DNA of 53,292 nt, from positions 1 through 53,292 of IMG/VR virus record IMGVR_UViG_3300032093_000188; one strand, given 5' to 3'. Each line of letters starts with the position of its first letter. The first letter of the stretch is position 1. Of this stretch, positions 22,371 through 29,828 are shown in pieces. Made by a program: the position numbers and the translations under genes. Source of the stretch: a virus. The notes beneath the pieces were generated by a model. That model was not told the DNA's origin, searched no databases, and saw only the letters and a program-made list of their open reading frames with translations.

Positions 22371-22771
22371 AGGGACATTTTAATGTTATTCGCCTGCCTG
22401 TCAAGTGTAGAAGTTGGAACGTTGTGAGAATCTTTTCCTCCATGTCTGTTTTCAATCACGGCGAAAATGACTGGAATGTTTTCTACTTTAGCGCAATCCG
22501 AATAATATTGCCAATCGCTAGGTTTTGCATTGGTGTTGGCAACGATGATTAGTTCGATTTTTGGATCGAAAACCGCTTCGTGGAACCTCTTTTTGCAGAA
22601 AGAGTGAGCCTGCCCAAGTTTCGAGGTGTCAAATCTGTATTCGCCGTCAACAACAAAGAAATCATCGGCGCAACAAATTGCCACTTTTTCTGGAGAAAGT
22701 GACAAAAGAGTTTCGGCGAAAAAGCTCTTACCGCTGCCTGAAACGCCTCTAGTAATTATAATTGTTTTCAT
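22361..22771 (-). CDS. P-loop kinase (polynucleotide-kinase-like)
   Basis: 136 aa. Walker A at GVSGSGKS (residues ~9-16), followed by CADDFFVVDGEYRFD, KLGQAHSFCKKRF, IVANTNAKPSDWQYY and a distal NRHGGKDSHNVP-type lid. This order is that of the NEDD4BP2/PNK-like P-loop kinase family, whose members phosphorylate 5'-OH polynucleotide ends. With the ligase and phosphoesterase it forms an RNA-end healing and sealing set. Substrate is inferred from context. Confidence 0.8.
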   Translation of the reverse strand: MKTIIITRGVSGSGKSFFAETLLSLSPEKVAICCADDFFVVDGEYRFDTSKLGQAHSFCKKRFHEAVFDPKIELIIVANTNAKPSDWQYYSDCAKVENIPVIFAVIENRHGGKDSHNVPTSTLDRQANNIKMSLCL

Positions 22772-22773
22772 GT

Positions 22774-23211
22774 TTAATAGATCAAATTATCATCGGACAT
22801 AGCATTTTCAAGAAGATAAACCGCTTTTCTAGCATCTTCTGAAAGATTTCCAAGGTATATTCTCGACCCTCCTAGCTTCAATTTCACCTGGAAAATTTCA
22901 AAATCGGGCGAATCTTTTTCTAATTCGGCCAAAAATTCTTCCAGCGCATTTAGCCAATTAATCGGCCAACACGAACAGTCAAACCCATAATATCCATCAG
23001 GCACTCTATTAAAGTATCTAATTTGAAGAGTTGTCTCTTTTTCGTATGAGCCTTGAAACTCTGGAAAACTATTAAATCCAATTACAGCGCCTCCCTCCCA
23101 TCCACAACCGCCGCTTTTTGATTTGCGCCGTTCTTTAAATGGATTAAAACTGAGCTTTTCTTCCAGTTTGTGTTTTTGAATAATTTGGCGGGTGGTTTCT
23201 AGGATAGTCAT
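22774..23211 (-). CDS. hypothetical protein (145 aa)
   Basis: ATG at 23211 (MTILETTRQIIQKHKLEEKL) follows the upstream stop. Contains a Gly-rich CGWEGGAVIGFNSF and a Trp-rich YYGFDCSCWPINWL, then a C-terminal helical end. No family recognised. Confidence 0.7.
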   Translation of the reverse strand: MTILETTRQIIQKHKLEEKLSFNPFKERRKSKSGGCGWEGGAVIGFNSFPEFQGSYEKETTLQIRYFNRVPDGYYGFDCSCWPINWLNALEEFLAELEKDSPDFEIFQVKLKLGGSRIYLGNLSEDARKAVYLLENAMSDDNLIY

Positions 23212-23212
23212 A

Positions 23213-23440
23213 TTATTGGGCAGCAGCTTGAGCGTAAATCGTGATAATTGCCAACATTGCAGCTTTTCTAGCGTCATTCTCAAACAGGGAGAATAGGCTG
23301 GCTGGAACTTCTGTATCGCTGTCTGGATGCAGTAATGCAGCGGCCATCATCATGTCTGTCCTTAGCTTGTTAAGGTTAACGTCTTTAGAGGGTTTCTCCA
23401 TTTCGGCGGAGATGGATTTGAGGAGTTTTTTGAGGTTCAT
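23213..23440 (-). CDS. hypothetical helical protein (75 aa)
   Basis: MNLKKLLKSISAEMEKPSKD start, with NKLRTDMMMAAALLHPDSDT; entirely helical and ending YAQAAAQ. ATGA-coupled to the upstream 35-aa gene. Confidence 0.7.
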   Translation of the reverse strand: MNLKKLLKSISAEMEKPSKDVNLNKLRTDMMMAAALLHPDSDTEVPASLFSLFENDARKAAMLAIITIYAQAAAQ

Positions 23441-23544
23441 TTTGGGCGGGAGATGTTTTTCATTTTATCAATCATGGTTTGCCACTCGCTGCTAGTCGGG
23501 CGGCGCTTGATTGGGATTGGTTTGCGAGGGTCTGGTTTGTTCAT
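23437..23544 (-). CDS. 35-aa basic microprotein
   Basis: ATG at 23544 encodes MNKPDPRKPIPIKRRPTSSE and a helical end; TGA overlaps the next start. It has its own promoter, which supports it as the first gene of this unit. Confidence 0.6.
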   Translation of the reverse strand: MNKPDPRKPIPIKRRPTSSEWQTMIDKMKNISRPK

Positions 23545-23545
23545 A

Positions 23546-24718
23546 TTAGAGTTTAATCCACAATCTAAACTTGTCAACGCCATTTCCGTGAAAAAACACC
23601 CACAGTCCCGTCTGCGTAACGATCAAACAAAACCAGAACCAAAACCACGCCCAACCATCTGGTTCAATGCTCAGGTGGTCAAATTTATGCCAATTGGTTT
23701 TTTCGTATTCGTCCAAGATTAACCGTTCAATTTCTGGCAAAAGGTTTTCGCCGACTGGATTCTGTAGCAAAAGTTGCTCCAAGTCTCTCTTGAGAATGTC
23801 CGAATCACTCCACCCAAACACCTTTGACCAGCCATTTCCATAAACTAATACGAGGTCATTCTTCTTACCGCCAATCCAAAAAGATTTCAAACTTTCGGCC
23901 AAGGTGTGATTGGGCGAATCAAACCCCACGATGATTAAATTAACCTTTTTAATCGGGCCGAGTTTGGCGTTTAAAATGTCCCATTGTTTTGTGGAAATTT
24001 TAGACGCTGCTGTTCCTAAAACCCTGTTAGACGAGAATGGGTTGTTTGATTCAGGATACTTGAACAGGAGCTTTTCTGTTTCTGGCGAGACTTTGACAAA
24101 ATTAAAGACAGATTGGGCCGCTTTTAGGCGATTTACAACTGATTTTTGGCAATGAATTGGCTCGATTATTGAACTCGGGCAACTCGTTTCGTAGTCAAAC
24201 GGGTCGCCGCCGATTTGGCGCGAATTGTGCTCAAAGGTTGACCTGTCACCGCGAATTTTCTTTTCGTTTTGCCATTGGGTTTTCCAGTGGTTGTATTGGT
24301 CTTTGGAGATAGAATAGCTGGTGTCGATGTTAGAATAACAAGTAAAATACTCGCTATGCCATCGGGTTCTTGGCTCCCAATGGTCGAAAACCCTGCGAGA
24401 CTTAGTTACCCTGCGTGTTTGTCTTCTTCCTTTTGAATCGGTATAGCTTTCAGTATCAGAATAGTATTCTGTGCGGTAAATCGCCTCTTCATAATATTCT
24501 TGCCATGCCGAAAACTGCCGAGCATGAGTAATTTGGCCAGACCACGTTTCAAAATCAGCCGTTTGACTGTTGAAGGAAGTCCAGTGAACGGTTCCAGCGA
24601 CAAGGAAAGCCGCCGCGCTTCCAACTAACCACTCCCACCAAACAACCTTCTTAGAAAAGAAGAAAAGAAAAGTGCCGATAAAAATCGGCACTAAACATGA
24701 AAAATAAAGCGCCCACAT
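23546..24718 (-). CDS. large membrane protein (390 aa)
   Basis: Two N-terminal membrane helices (YFSCLVPIFIGTFLFFF and WLVGSAAAFLVAGTVHW), a ~290-residue soluble domain rich in Tyr/Ser/Arg (EAIYRTEYYSDTESYTDSKG), and one C-terminal helix (WAWFWFWFCLIVTQTGLWVF). It lies 1 nt after a LemA-like membrane protein, and the two probably act together in the inner membrane. No enzymatic motif seen. Confidence 0.75.
   Translation of the reverse strand: MWALYFSCLVPIFIGTFLFFFSKKVVWWEWLVGSAAAFLVAGTVHWTSFNSQTADFETWSGQITHARQFSAWQEYYEEAIYRTEYYSDTESYTDSKGRRQTRRVTKSRRVFDHWEPRTRWHSEYFTCYSNIDTSYSISKDQYNHWKTQWQNEKKIRGDRSTFEHNSRQIGGDPFDYETSCPSSIIEPIHCQKSVVNRLKAAQSVFNFVKVSPETEKLLFKYPESNNPFSSNRVLGTAASKISTKQWDILNAKLGPIKKVNLIIVGFDSPNHTLAESLKSFWIGGKKNDLVLVYGNGWSKVFGWSDSDILKRDLEQLLLQNPVGENLLPEIERLILDEYEKTNWHKFDHLSIEPDGWAWFWFWFCLIVTQTGLWVFFHGNGVDKFRLWIKL
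23550..23577 (-). promoter_or_regulatory. promoter for the gene starting at 23544
   Basis: -35 TTGACA (23572-23577), 16-nt spacer, -10 TAAACT (23550-23555), 5 nt to ATG. Confidence 0.55.
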
Positions 24719-24719
24719 A

Positions 24720-25283
24720 TTAGTTCAAGCTAATGTCGTCGTCTTTACCAGTAGAGAAGGTTTGTTCGGTTCTCTCCGAAGTGATAACTTTAGGGTCAAT
24801 CTTTTGGTGGCCGAAAACGCTCAGGAAGAACCCTTTGGGTTGCGAAACTAGCAGTGCGTTATATTGTTCGGCGATGCTAACGAGTTCTGTTTGCTTCATT
24901 GTCCAAGTGTCTCGCGAGCCAGTGATGATGTTCATTAGCTGGTCGTAAACTTTTAAGTCAACATTTGGAACGCTCTCCTTAATCCAAGTCATCGTTTGGT
25001 TTTCGCCGCCAGTTGAACGAGAACTTGCGTAGGAATTAAAAATTTCCTTGAATGCTTCTTTCTTTTGTTCGGGAACTTGGGCAGATTGTTTAATCTTTTT
25101 CCAGAGGTTGTCCAGCTCACTACTATTCGCGACAACCTTCATTTCATAACTATTTCTTAGGGAAGAGGCGGTATTATGCCAAGATAGAACCGTTAGTCCG
25201 AAAACGATTGTTCCGATGAATCCGCAAGCGAGAATTGCTAGAGCGGCGAGAATGGCGGTTGTTTTGTTTAGGTATTTTTGCAT
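24720..25283 (-). CDS. LemA-like membrane protein
   Basis: 187 aa: one N-terminal membrane helix (LAALAILACGFIGTIVFGLT) then a helical-bundle region of LemA type, with ELDNLWKKIKQSAQVPEQKK and KQTELVSIAEQYNALLVSQP. LemA proteins are small membrane-anchored bundles of unclear function. Match is by topology and helix pattern. Upstream lies a TTGACT-16-TATCAT promoter-like pair with a ~38-nt leader, unlike the leaderless norm here. Confidence 0.6.
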   Translation of the reverse strand: MQKYLNKTTAILAALAILACGFIGTIVFGLTVLSWHNTASSLRNSYEMKVVANSSELDNLWKKIKQSAQVPEQKKEAFKEIFNSYASSRSTGGENQTMTWIKESVPNVDLKVYDQLMNIITGSRDTWTMKQTELVSIAEQYNALLVSQPKGFFLSVFGHQKIDPKVITSERTEQTFSTGKDDDISLN

Positions 25284-25295
25284 GTGGTGTTTGGT

Positions 25296-25472
25296 TTATT
25301 TGTGTGAAAGAATGATAATCGCAAAATTCAGCAAGTCAATGTATTTATTCCTAACCTCTCCGTCTCCGCCCGAATGACCTTCCATCCACGCAAAATCCCA
25401 TAGGGCGTCTTTTTGACTTTGCGAAAGTGTTTTTTCGCCCAAAAACTCGTCTTCTAGTTCGGCGCGAAAGTT
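25296..25472 (-). other. -1 frame coding continuation of the 25454-25651 gene
   Basis: This frame has no ATG before its middle but encodes a convincing protein end (LEDEFLGEKTLSQSQKDALW, then DFAWMEGHSGGDGE) to a TAA at 25296. It joins the upstream gene in the -1 frame at the A-rich run 25471-25475 (AGAAAAAC). Either programmed -1 frameshifting or a one-base indel would make a ~118-aa protein. Confidence 0.45.
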
Positions 25473-25651
25473 TTTCTTTCCTGCTCTTGAAAATCGTCCC
25501 AGAGTTTGCGTTGTTTCTTGAATTCGTCCCTAGCCAACACTTCAACATACTCTTTTGAGTCGAGAATATAGTCTTGGGGGATAATGATTTGGCCGTTTAG
25601 AATTCTTTCTTTAATTTCGGCGCGGATTTTGGCTTTGTCGGGGTAGGTCAT
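25454..25651 (-). CDS. hypothetical protein (65 aa in zero frame)
   Basis: MTYPDKAKIRAEIKERILNG start with a charged helical body (EVLARDEFKKQRKLWDDFQE). Coupled to the ligase gene by ATGA. The zero-frame end RKTFAPN may be bypassed by a -1 shift into the next frame. Confidence 0.7.
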   Translation of the reverse strand: MTYPDKAKIRAEIKERILNGQIIIPQDYILDSKEYVEVLARDEFKKQRKLWDDFQEQERKTFAPN

Positions 25652-26655
25652 TTTCTTTGATCGTAATTTAGGGATAAAATCTTGAAGCTTGTTTTGGACG
25701 TATTAACCACAACGCCCTCAAACAATTGGCCGTTTAGGTCGTCCAGTTTAGTGTATTTGTCAACCAGTTCTCTCGTCAAAACAACATCTTTCTCTATAAT
25801 TGGAACAGCGGGCAATCCCAATTCCTCACAAACAAGAGGAAAATAAAACGGCGAATCCTTTCGATGATATTGAAGCGTGTCCAAATCCAAGACAGAGAAA
25901 CACGCCCAATCTAGCGGCAGTTTTGCGTGTGGATTTGTTGGAAAGTTTTGAACGCCATCGCCGTAAATTTCACCGCGCAGGGCTAGGGATTTGTCGTGTT
26001 TTTGACAAAAGGAGAGTAGTTTATCAAGAACCCCATACTTTTCATTAGCTCGGGTGAATCGGTTGGAGCAATCCGTTTTAATTTCCAAGCTGCGAGAGCA
26101 GATTCCAGTCTTCCACTCGTCTCCCACCTTTTTACAGTATAAAGTTGAGCTTTGGCCGTCAATTTTCAACGTAATATCAGAGGTTTCTCCAATTGGAACG
26201 TATTTAAGAGACTGTACGCGATCTTCATCCGTCTTGAAAATGCCATACGGAAGATTGCCTTTGGCATTTAGTTCTTGGGGTTGAGGGGCTTCGTATTTTA
26301 AAATACCGATCAAATGGCCGACTTCTTCCCCAATAGAACAAGTGAAATCTCCAAACTGATCTTCTATAAATTCGGGCGAAAATACCTCATTTGGCGATAC
26401 GATAATTCCGAAGCTCCACTCGCCTCTTATACGCAACGCTTTGACACGTTTTGGCGCGTATTTCTTAAATGTTTCGGCCCAAGGCGTGGAGGGAAGAGTG
26501 CTATCTGGATGAATAAGCACGACAATATCTCCCACTGAGTATTTGTCCTTGGGAATGATGATATTATATCCTCTAACTTTCGCAACCAAAAGCTTGTCGG
26601 CGTTGGAGTGCGGAAGGATTTCTGAGATTCTTTCAATAGTGGCGAGATTGTTCAT
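25648..26655 (-). CDS. RNA ligase of the DRB0094/Rnl5-like family
   Basis: 335 aa. An N-terminal ~120-residue OB-like domain (ATIERISEILPHSNADKLLV, IIIPKDKYSVGDIVVLI) precedes the nucleotidyltransferase domain with motif I TLKIDGQSS (Lys164), motif III-like LALRGEIYGDG, motif IV LFEGVVVN and motif V SFKILSLNYD. The N-terminal OB fold plus C-terminal ligase domain is the layout of Deinococcus DRB0094-type ligases, which seal 3'-OH RNA to 5'-phosphate ends. A second RNA ligase besides the Rnl1-like one. First gene of its unit, divergent from the sulfation pair. Confidence 0.85.
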   Translation of the reverse strand: MNNLATIERISEILPHSNADKLLVAKVRGYNIIIPKDKYSVGDIVVLIHPDSTLPSTPWAETFKKYAPKRVKALRIRGEWSFGIIVSPNEVFSPEFIEDQFGDFTCSIGEEVGHLIGILKYEAPQPQELNAKGNLPYGIFKTDEDRVQSLKYVPIGETSDITLKIDGQSSTLYCKKVGDEWKTGICSRSLEIKTDCSNRFTRANEKYGVLDKLLSFCQKHDKSLALRGEIYGDGVQNFPTNPHAKLPLDWACFSVLDLDTLQYHRKDSPFYFPLVCEELGLPAVPIIEKDVVLTRELVDKYTKLDDLNGQLFEGVVVNTSKTSFKILSLNYDQRK

Positions 26656-26664
26656 TGTGCGTGT

Positions 26665-26693
26665 AACCTACCTCAAGAAAGGAAACTTGTCAA
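26665..26693 (-). promoter_or_regulatory. promoter for the Rnl5-like ligase
   Basis: -35 TTGACA (26688-26693), 17-nt spacer, -10 TAGGTT (26665-26670), 9 nt to ATG at 26655. Its -35 box touches the first base of the divergent APS-kinase-like start. Confidence 0.55.
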
Positions 26694-27127
26694 TGACTAT
26701 TTTGGTGACATCTAGAAGCGGACAGGGAAAGTCCTATTTTTGCCGTCAATTTTTAAAACACGTTTCCGCCGCTTATTTCAATAACAATGATGTGAGGCGT
26801 CAAACAGACAACAACGATTTCTCTATGAGCGGGCGAATTCTTGCGGCCCAAAACATGAGAAAACTAGCCAGCCAATCTTTCGCCGAAATTAAACTCATTG
26901 ACATGATTTGTCCAACGCCCGAGTTGCGCAAAATAGTGGCTCCAGACGTTATTGTTTTTATAGACAGCGACAAACCTTCTAAATATCCTGACACAGACGC
27001 TCTATATGTTCGCCCAACAAAAGATGAAGCGGCCCATTTCTTTTCTTGCTGGACTCGAAAAACAAACGAACTCGTTCAACGGTTAGTATATTTTTTGCAA
27101 ACCCTGCCAAAAGTTCCAGATGTTTAG
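26693..27127 (+). CDS. APS kinase-like protein (CysC-like)
   Basis: 144 aa from ATG at 26693, with AAGGAA ~14 nt upstream as a possible ribosome site. P-loop SRSGQGKS (residues 7-14), then YFNNNDVRRQTDNNDFSMSG, matching the CysC block DGDNVRxGLNxDLGFS, and RILAAQNMRKLASQ, matching the ENIRRxAEVA helix. APS kinase phosphorylates adenylylsulfate to PAPS, the sulfate donor. It is shorter than cellular CysC (~200 aa), and the first Gly of the P-loop and parts of the lid are changed. The overlapping sulfotransferase gene strengthens the assignment. Confidence 0.75.
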   Translation: MTILVTSRSGQGKSYFCRQFLKHVSAAYFNNNDVRRQTDNNDFSMSGRILAAQNMRKLASQSFAEIKLIDMICPTPELRKIVAPDVIVFIDSDKPSKYPDTDALYVRPTKDEAAHFFSCWTRKTNELVQRLVYFLQTLPKVPDV

Positions 27128-27785
27128 TCCGATTTCAACTTGCGAAAGCAAATGGGTGTATTCTTTTATCGCATTACAGATTCCCAAGACTGCTAGTTCC
27201 AGCATTGCTAAGTGTTGCGGTAGTCGCAATTTAATCCAAAAGCATCGAGGACTCTTTCAAGAAACTTTTGGCCGAAATCCATTATACAAGGGAGTTTTCG
27301 ATGTGCGCCATGTTATCCCCGAACACATTTTTTCGCTGATCGGAAGGCAGGTTTATGACTATTTTTCATTTGCAATAGTCAGGAATCCATTCCACCGCAT
27401 TGAATCGGCGTATTTATTTGGCCGCAAGATAAAATTGCATGGAGTTTATGGGTTGCCAGAGGATTGTTCGTTTGAGCAGTTCGTGGATTTCCTTTACGAA
27501 AGTTGGGAAGCGAATCGTCAAGACGTTCTCATTTTAAAACCTCAAACTACTTGGACGCATTCTGCTGTTTTTCGGCCCACTGAAATTCTCAAGCTGGAAG
27601 AGCTAGAAAAAAGTTGGCCTCAAATGCTAAAAACTTATGGAATAAGAGGTCTTCCGCCCCTAACAAGAGAAAATGTTACAGACCGTTCGCAATCCTTACC
27701 TTGGAACAAGGCTTCTCGGAGCAAGGTAATAGAGATGTTTGAATCTGAGTTTGATCTTTTGGGGTATTCTAGGACTTTTGTTTGA
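27120..27785 (+). CDS. sulfotransferase (carbohydrate-type)
   Basis: 221 aa. The 5'-PSB loop QIPKTASSSI (residues ~20-29) and the 3'-PB element AIVRNPFHRIESAY (Arg88, Ser96) are the two PAPS-binding signatures of the sulfotransferase-2 superfamily. The family transfers sulfate from PAPS to hydroxyl groups of sugars or other acceptors; the acceptor here is unknown. It overlaps the APS-kinase-like gene as ATGTTTAG, so the two are co-translated. C-terminus converges on the next minus-strand gene with a 17-nt overlap. Confidence 0.85.
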   Translation: MFSPISTCESKWVYSFIALQIPKTASSSIAKCCGSRNLIQKHRGLFQETFGRNPLYKGVFDVRHVIPEHIFSLIGRQVYDYFSFAIVRNPFHRIESAYLFGRKIKLHGVYGLPEDCSFEQFVDFLYESWEANRQDVLILKPQTTWTHSAVFRPTEILKLEELEKSWPQMLKTYGIRGLPPLTRENVTDRSQSLPWNKASRSKVIEMFESEFDLLGYSRTFV

Positions 27786-28272
27786 TCCAATAATCTACAA
27801 TCTCTTTAATCTGTTCAATCTCTTCTATTGGAGAGAATGGTAAATTCTTTCGTGATTCAAGAAGCTGAGAGATTTTCTCTAAATGGCCGAGTTCGCAGTC
27901 TTTCAAGAGGACATAGGTTGTCAAACTTTTGCCGTCTGGGCCATTTGTTCCCCAAATTGCATTTTCAGCCCGCCATTCAAAGCTTTCCGTGTCTGGAATT
28001 TCTTCGGGGGATAGAAGGCGAACGTCTTCTAGGTTCCAAAGGCCATATTTTCGTGGTTTGTTGAGATTCCAGTCGTTATAGAGTTCGGCAAATGTCTGAG
28101 GAACCATAATCCAAATAGGTTTGCCCCAGCATTGCCCATACCAGCCATGACCATCTAAATCTTGACCGCCATCCATAATAATACGATCCTCCCCCTCTCC
28201 TATGGTTCTGTAATCGTGACGAGCTACCGAAGCAACTACCTGTTTATTATTGTGAAATCCTAAAAGTTTCAT
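27769..28272 (-). CDS. hypothetical protein (167 aa), intact copy of a duplicated 5' end
   Basis: Begins MKLLGFHNNKQVVASVARHD and carries Trp/Gly-rich motifs (GHGWYGQCWGKPIW) and an acidic helical end. A truncated relative of its N-terminus lies at 28944-29015, on the far side of the GIY-YIG gene. Function unknown. Confidence 0.75.
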   Translation of the reverse strand: MKLLGFHNNKQVVASVARHDYRTIGEGEDRIIMDGGQDLDGHGWYGQCWGKPIWIMVPQTFAELYNDWNLNKPRKYGLWNLEDVRLLSPEEIPDTESFEWRAENAIWGTNGPDGKSLTTYVLLKDCELGHLEKISQLLESRKNLPFSPIEEIEQIKEIVDYWIKQKS

Positions 28273-28895
28273 ATTCTTTTCTTTCCTCGCATTTTCTTTT
28301 TATAGGGCGGTAATGGGGTAGGAGAATAAGACCACATAAAACCACCCATTGATTGTTTCTTACCTCGGCAACATGCTGATATATTATCTTTGTGAATACC
28401 AGTGAAATTAGCAGCCTTCGTTACGGAATCGAAATTCCTAATAAGGGTTCCGCTTAGATCAAACATATAAACATTTTTTTTATTTGCTAAATAAATTCCT
28501 ATTTTTGCCTCGGGAGACATTTTTAACCCCAACTTTGACTTTCTAATTTTTTCTCTAGACTCTTCGGAATGTTTAAAGCCCTGGTTAGATTCGGCGGTTT
28601 TGCTCGCATTATATCCAAAGTCTTTCTCATAGCTTTTGTAGAGGTCTAAAAAATACTGTTCTCTTTCGACCAAAACAGAAACGTCGCAAAACTCAATAAC
28701 TAAAAATTCAAATGAATTAAGCCCGTATTTATTATATGCCCTTTGAAAGTATCTATTTGCGCCATGTTGTCTTTTTAAAGAACTTCTGTGGCTCTTCCAT
28801 CTAAGCCTAATATTACTGGAGCTACCAATATAGATTTTTCCATTTATTTTATTCTTAATCCCATAAATACCGCTTCGATTTAAATTTTGGTGCAT
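28269..28895 (-). CDS. GIY-YIG homing endonuclease with NUMOD motifs
   Basis: 208 aa from ATG at 28895. The GIY-YIG nuclease core is clear: SGIYGIKNKINGKIYIGSSS with IRLRWKSH (catalytic Arg) and later VEREQYFLDLYKSY (catalytic Glu). It is followed by NUMOD3-like DNA-binding repeats (GFKHSEESREKIRKSKLGLK, MSPEAK) and a NUMOD1-like segment VTKAANFTGIHKDNISACCR. Such enzymes cut an intron- or gene-less allele and are copied in by repair. AT-richer than its neighbours, consistent with recent arrival. Confidence 0.9.
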   Translation of the reverse strand: MHQNLNRSGIYGIKNKINGKIYIGSSSNIRLRWKSHRSSLKRQHGANRYFQRAYNKYGLNSFEFLVIEFCDVSVLVEREQYFLDLYKSYEKDFGYNASKTAESNQGFKHSEESREKIRKSKLGLKMSPEAKIGIYLANKKNVYMFDLSGTLIRNFDSVTKAANFTGIHKDNISACCRGKKQSMGGFMWSYSPTPLPPYKKKMRGKKRI

Positions 28896-28943
28896 CAATA
28901 AATTATTACACCAAAACTCTTTTGAAGTCTGTCAAATTATAAT

Positions 28944-29015
28944 TTAATTTATATAATCATAATGGGCGACAGATGTTAGGATTTTTTTATTGTTAGTTAC
29001 GCCGAGCAGTTTCAT
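28944..29015 (-). pseudogene. truncated 23-aa copy of the 27769-28272 gene N-terminus
   Basis: ATG at 29015 encodes MKLLGVTNNKKILTSVAHYD and stops after 23 codons; it aligns to the start of the intact gene (MKLLGFHNNKQVVASVARHD). A promoter-like pair with the standard spacing remains upstream. The homing endonuclease lies between remnant and intact copy. Confidence 0.65.
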
Positions 29016-29020
29016 GTTTT

Positions 29021-29049
29021 AATTTGTCCTATTTTTAGCGATTTGTCAA
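29021..29049 (-). promoter_or_regulatory. promoter upstream of the truncated copy
   Basis: -35 TTGACA (29044-29049), 17-nt spacer, weak -10 CAAATT (29021-29026), 5 nt to ATG at 29015. Confidence 0.45.
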
Positions 29050-29264
29050 TCTCCCTTTCCCAAATAATCTGCCCCAACGTCGTCACACCAGCACTGAACA
29101 TTTCCTGGCCTGACAACGCTCAACCCGCAATTTGGCCGATTACACTTTTGCCAAACTCCGCCGAAACCATCACAAACCGTTTTTTCGGGGCAAAATTCGC
29201 CAAACCCGCAATCGCATTTTCGGTTCTCAACACCGACTATAATTTCTAGATTATCTAGGTTCAT
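29046..29264 (-). CDS. small Cys-rich putative zinc protein (72 aa)
   Basis: Eight cysteines in CDCGFGEFC, VCDGFG, KCNRPNC and CWC contexts predict one or two structural zinc sites. Starts MNLDNLEIIVGVENRK. Unknown partner. Confidence 0.7.
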   Translation of the reverse strand: MNLDNLEIIVGVENRKCDCGFGEFCPEKTVCDGFGGVWQKCNRPNCGLSVVRPGNVQCWCDDVGADYLGKGD

Positions 29265-29410
29265 TTTTGTGTATAATTATCAAACCCATTGTCGTAAAGA
29301 ACTTCTTCTATTCTATCGCAAAGATATGATCCTTGTTTTCCGCATTCGTAATCATTATCAATCATCCATTGGCGGATTGCTTTTAACAGGTCGGCGATTT
29401 CTTTGTTCAT
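29261..29410 (-). CDS. small helical protein (49 aa)
   Basis: ATG at 29410 (MNKEIADLLKAIRQWMIDND) overlaps the upstream stop by 4 nt; a longer frame to 29446 is less likely. Two cysteines in ECGKQGSYLC. Confidence 0.65.
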   Translation of the reverse strand: MNKEIADLLKAIRQWMIDNDYECGKQGSYLCDRIEEVLYDNGFDNYTQK

Positions 29411-29649
29411 TGTTTTGGGCGGTTTGGATGATAAAAATGTGTGCATTTTACAAAACCAGACTCATACTCTTCTCGCGTCAACAAATCGTCTTGATTATAC
29501 TCGCGGAATCCGTCATATGATTTAATCACATCGCCGAAATGTTTTTGCCACTCAGCAACGGTTTTGCGCTTTTTAAAAATGCGGTCGTAATTTTCGTCCC
29601 ACTTGTTTTTGTCAACGGGGCGTGGTTTGCTGCCTTTGCCCGCGCTCAT
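29407..29649 (-). CDS. conserved small phage protein (80 aa)
   Basis: Starts MSAGKGSKPRPVDKNKWDEN, a pattern (SaGKGs-PRPVd--kw-eNydrIF) I recall from many phages. Basic N-terminus; function unknown. Confidence 0.75.
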   Translation of the reverse strand: MSAGKGSKPRPVDKNKWDENYDRIFKKRKTVAEWQKHFGDVIKSYDGFREYNQDDLLTREEYESGFVKCTHFYHPNRPKQ

Positions 29650-29828
29650 GATTTGTGGATTTTTAAGTATTCGTTAATCAGGATTTGTCGATTATTCTCG
29701 CTCTGACAGCAAGGGATTTCGGTCGTGGTTATTGGCTTTTGCCGCGAATCAAGACCAAAAATGATAAAATCAGAGAAAACTGTCTCCAAATGAGCTTTTG
29801 CTAGTGTGATTGCAGCGGGTTCAGGCAC
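29646..29828 (-). CDS. hypothetical protein (60 aa)
   Basis: GTG start at 29828 overlapping the upstream TGA. Begins MPEPAAITLAKAHLETVFSD; alpha/beta. Unknown. Confidence 0.6.
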   Translation of the reverse strand: MPEPAAITLAKAHLETVFSDFIIFGLDSRQKPITTTEIPCCQSENNRQILINEYLKIHKS

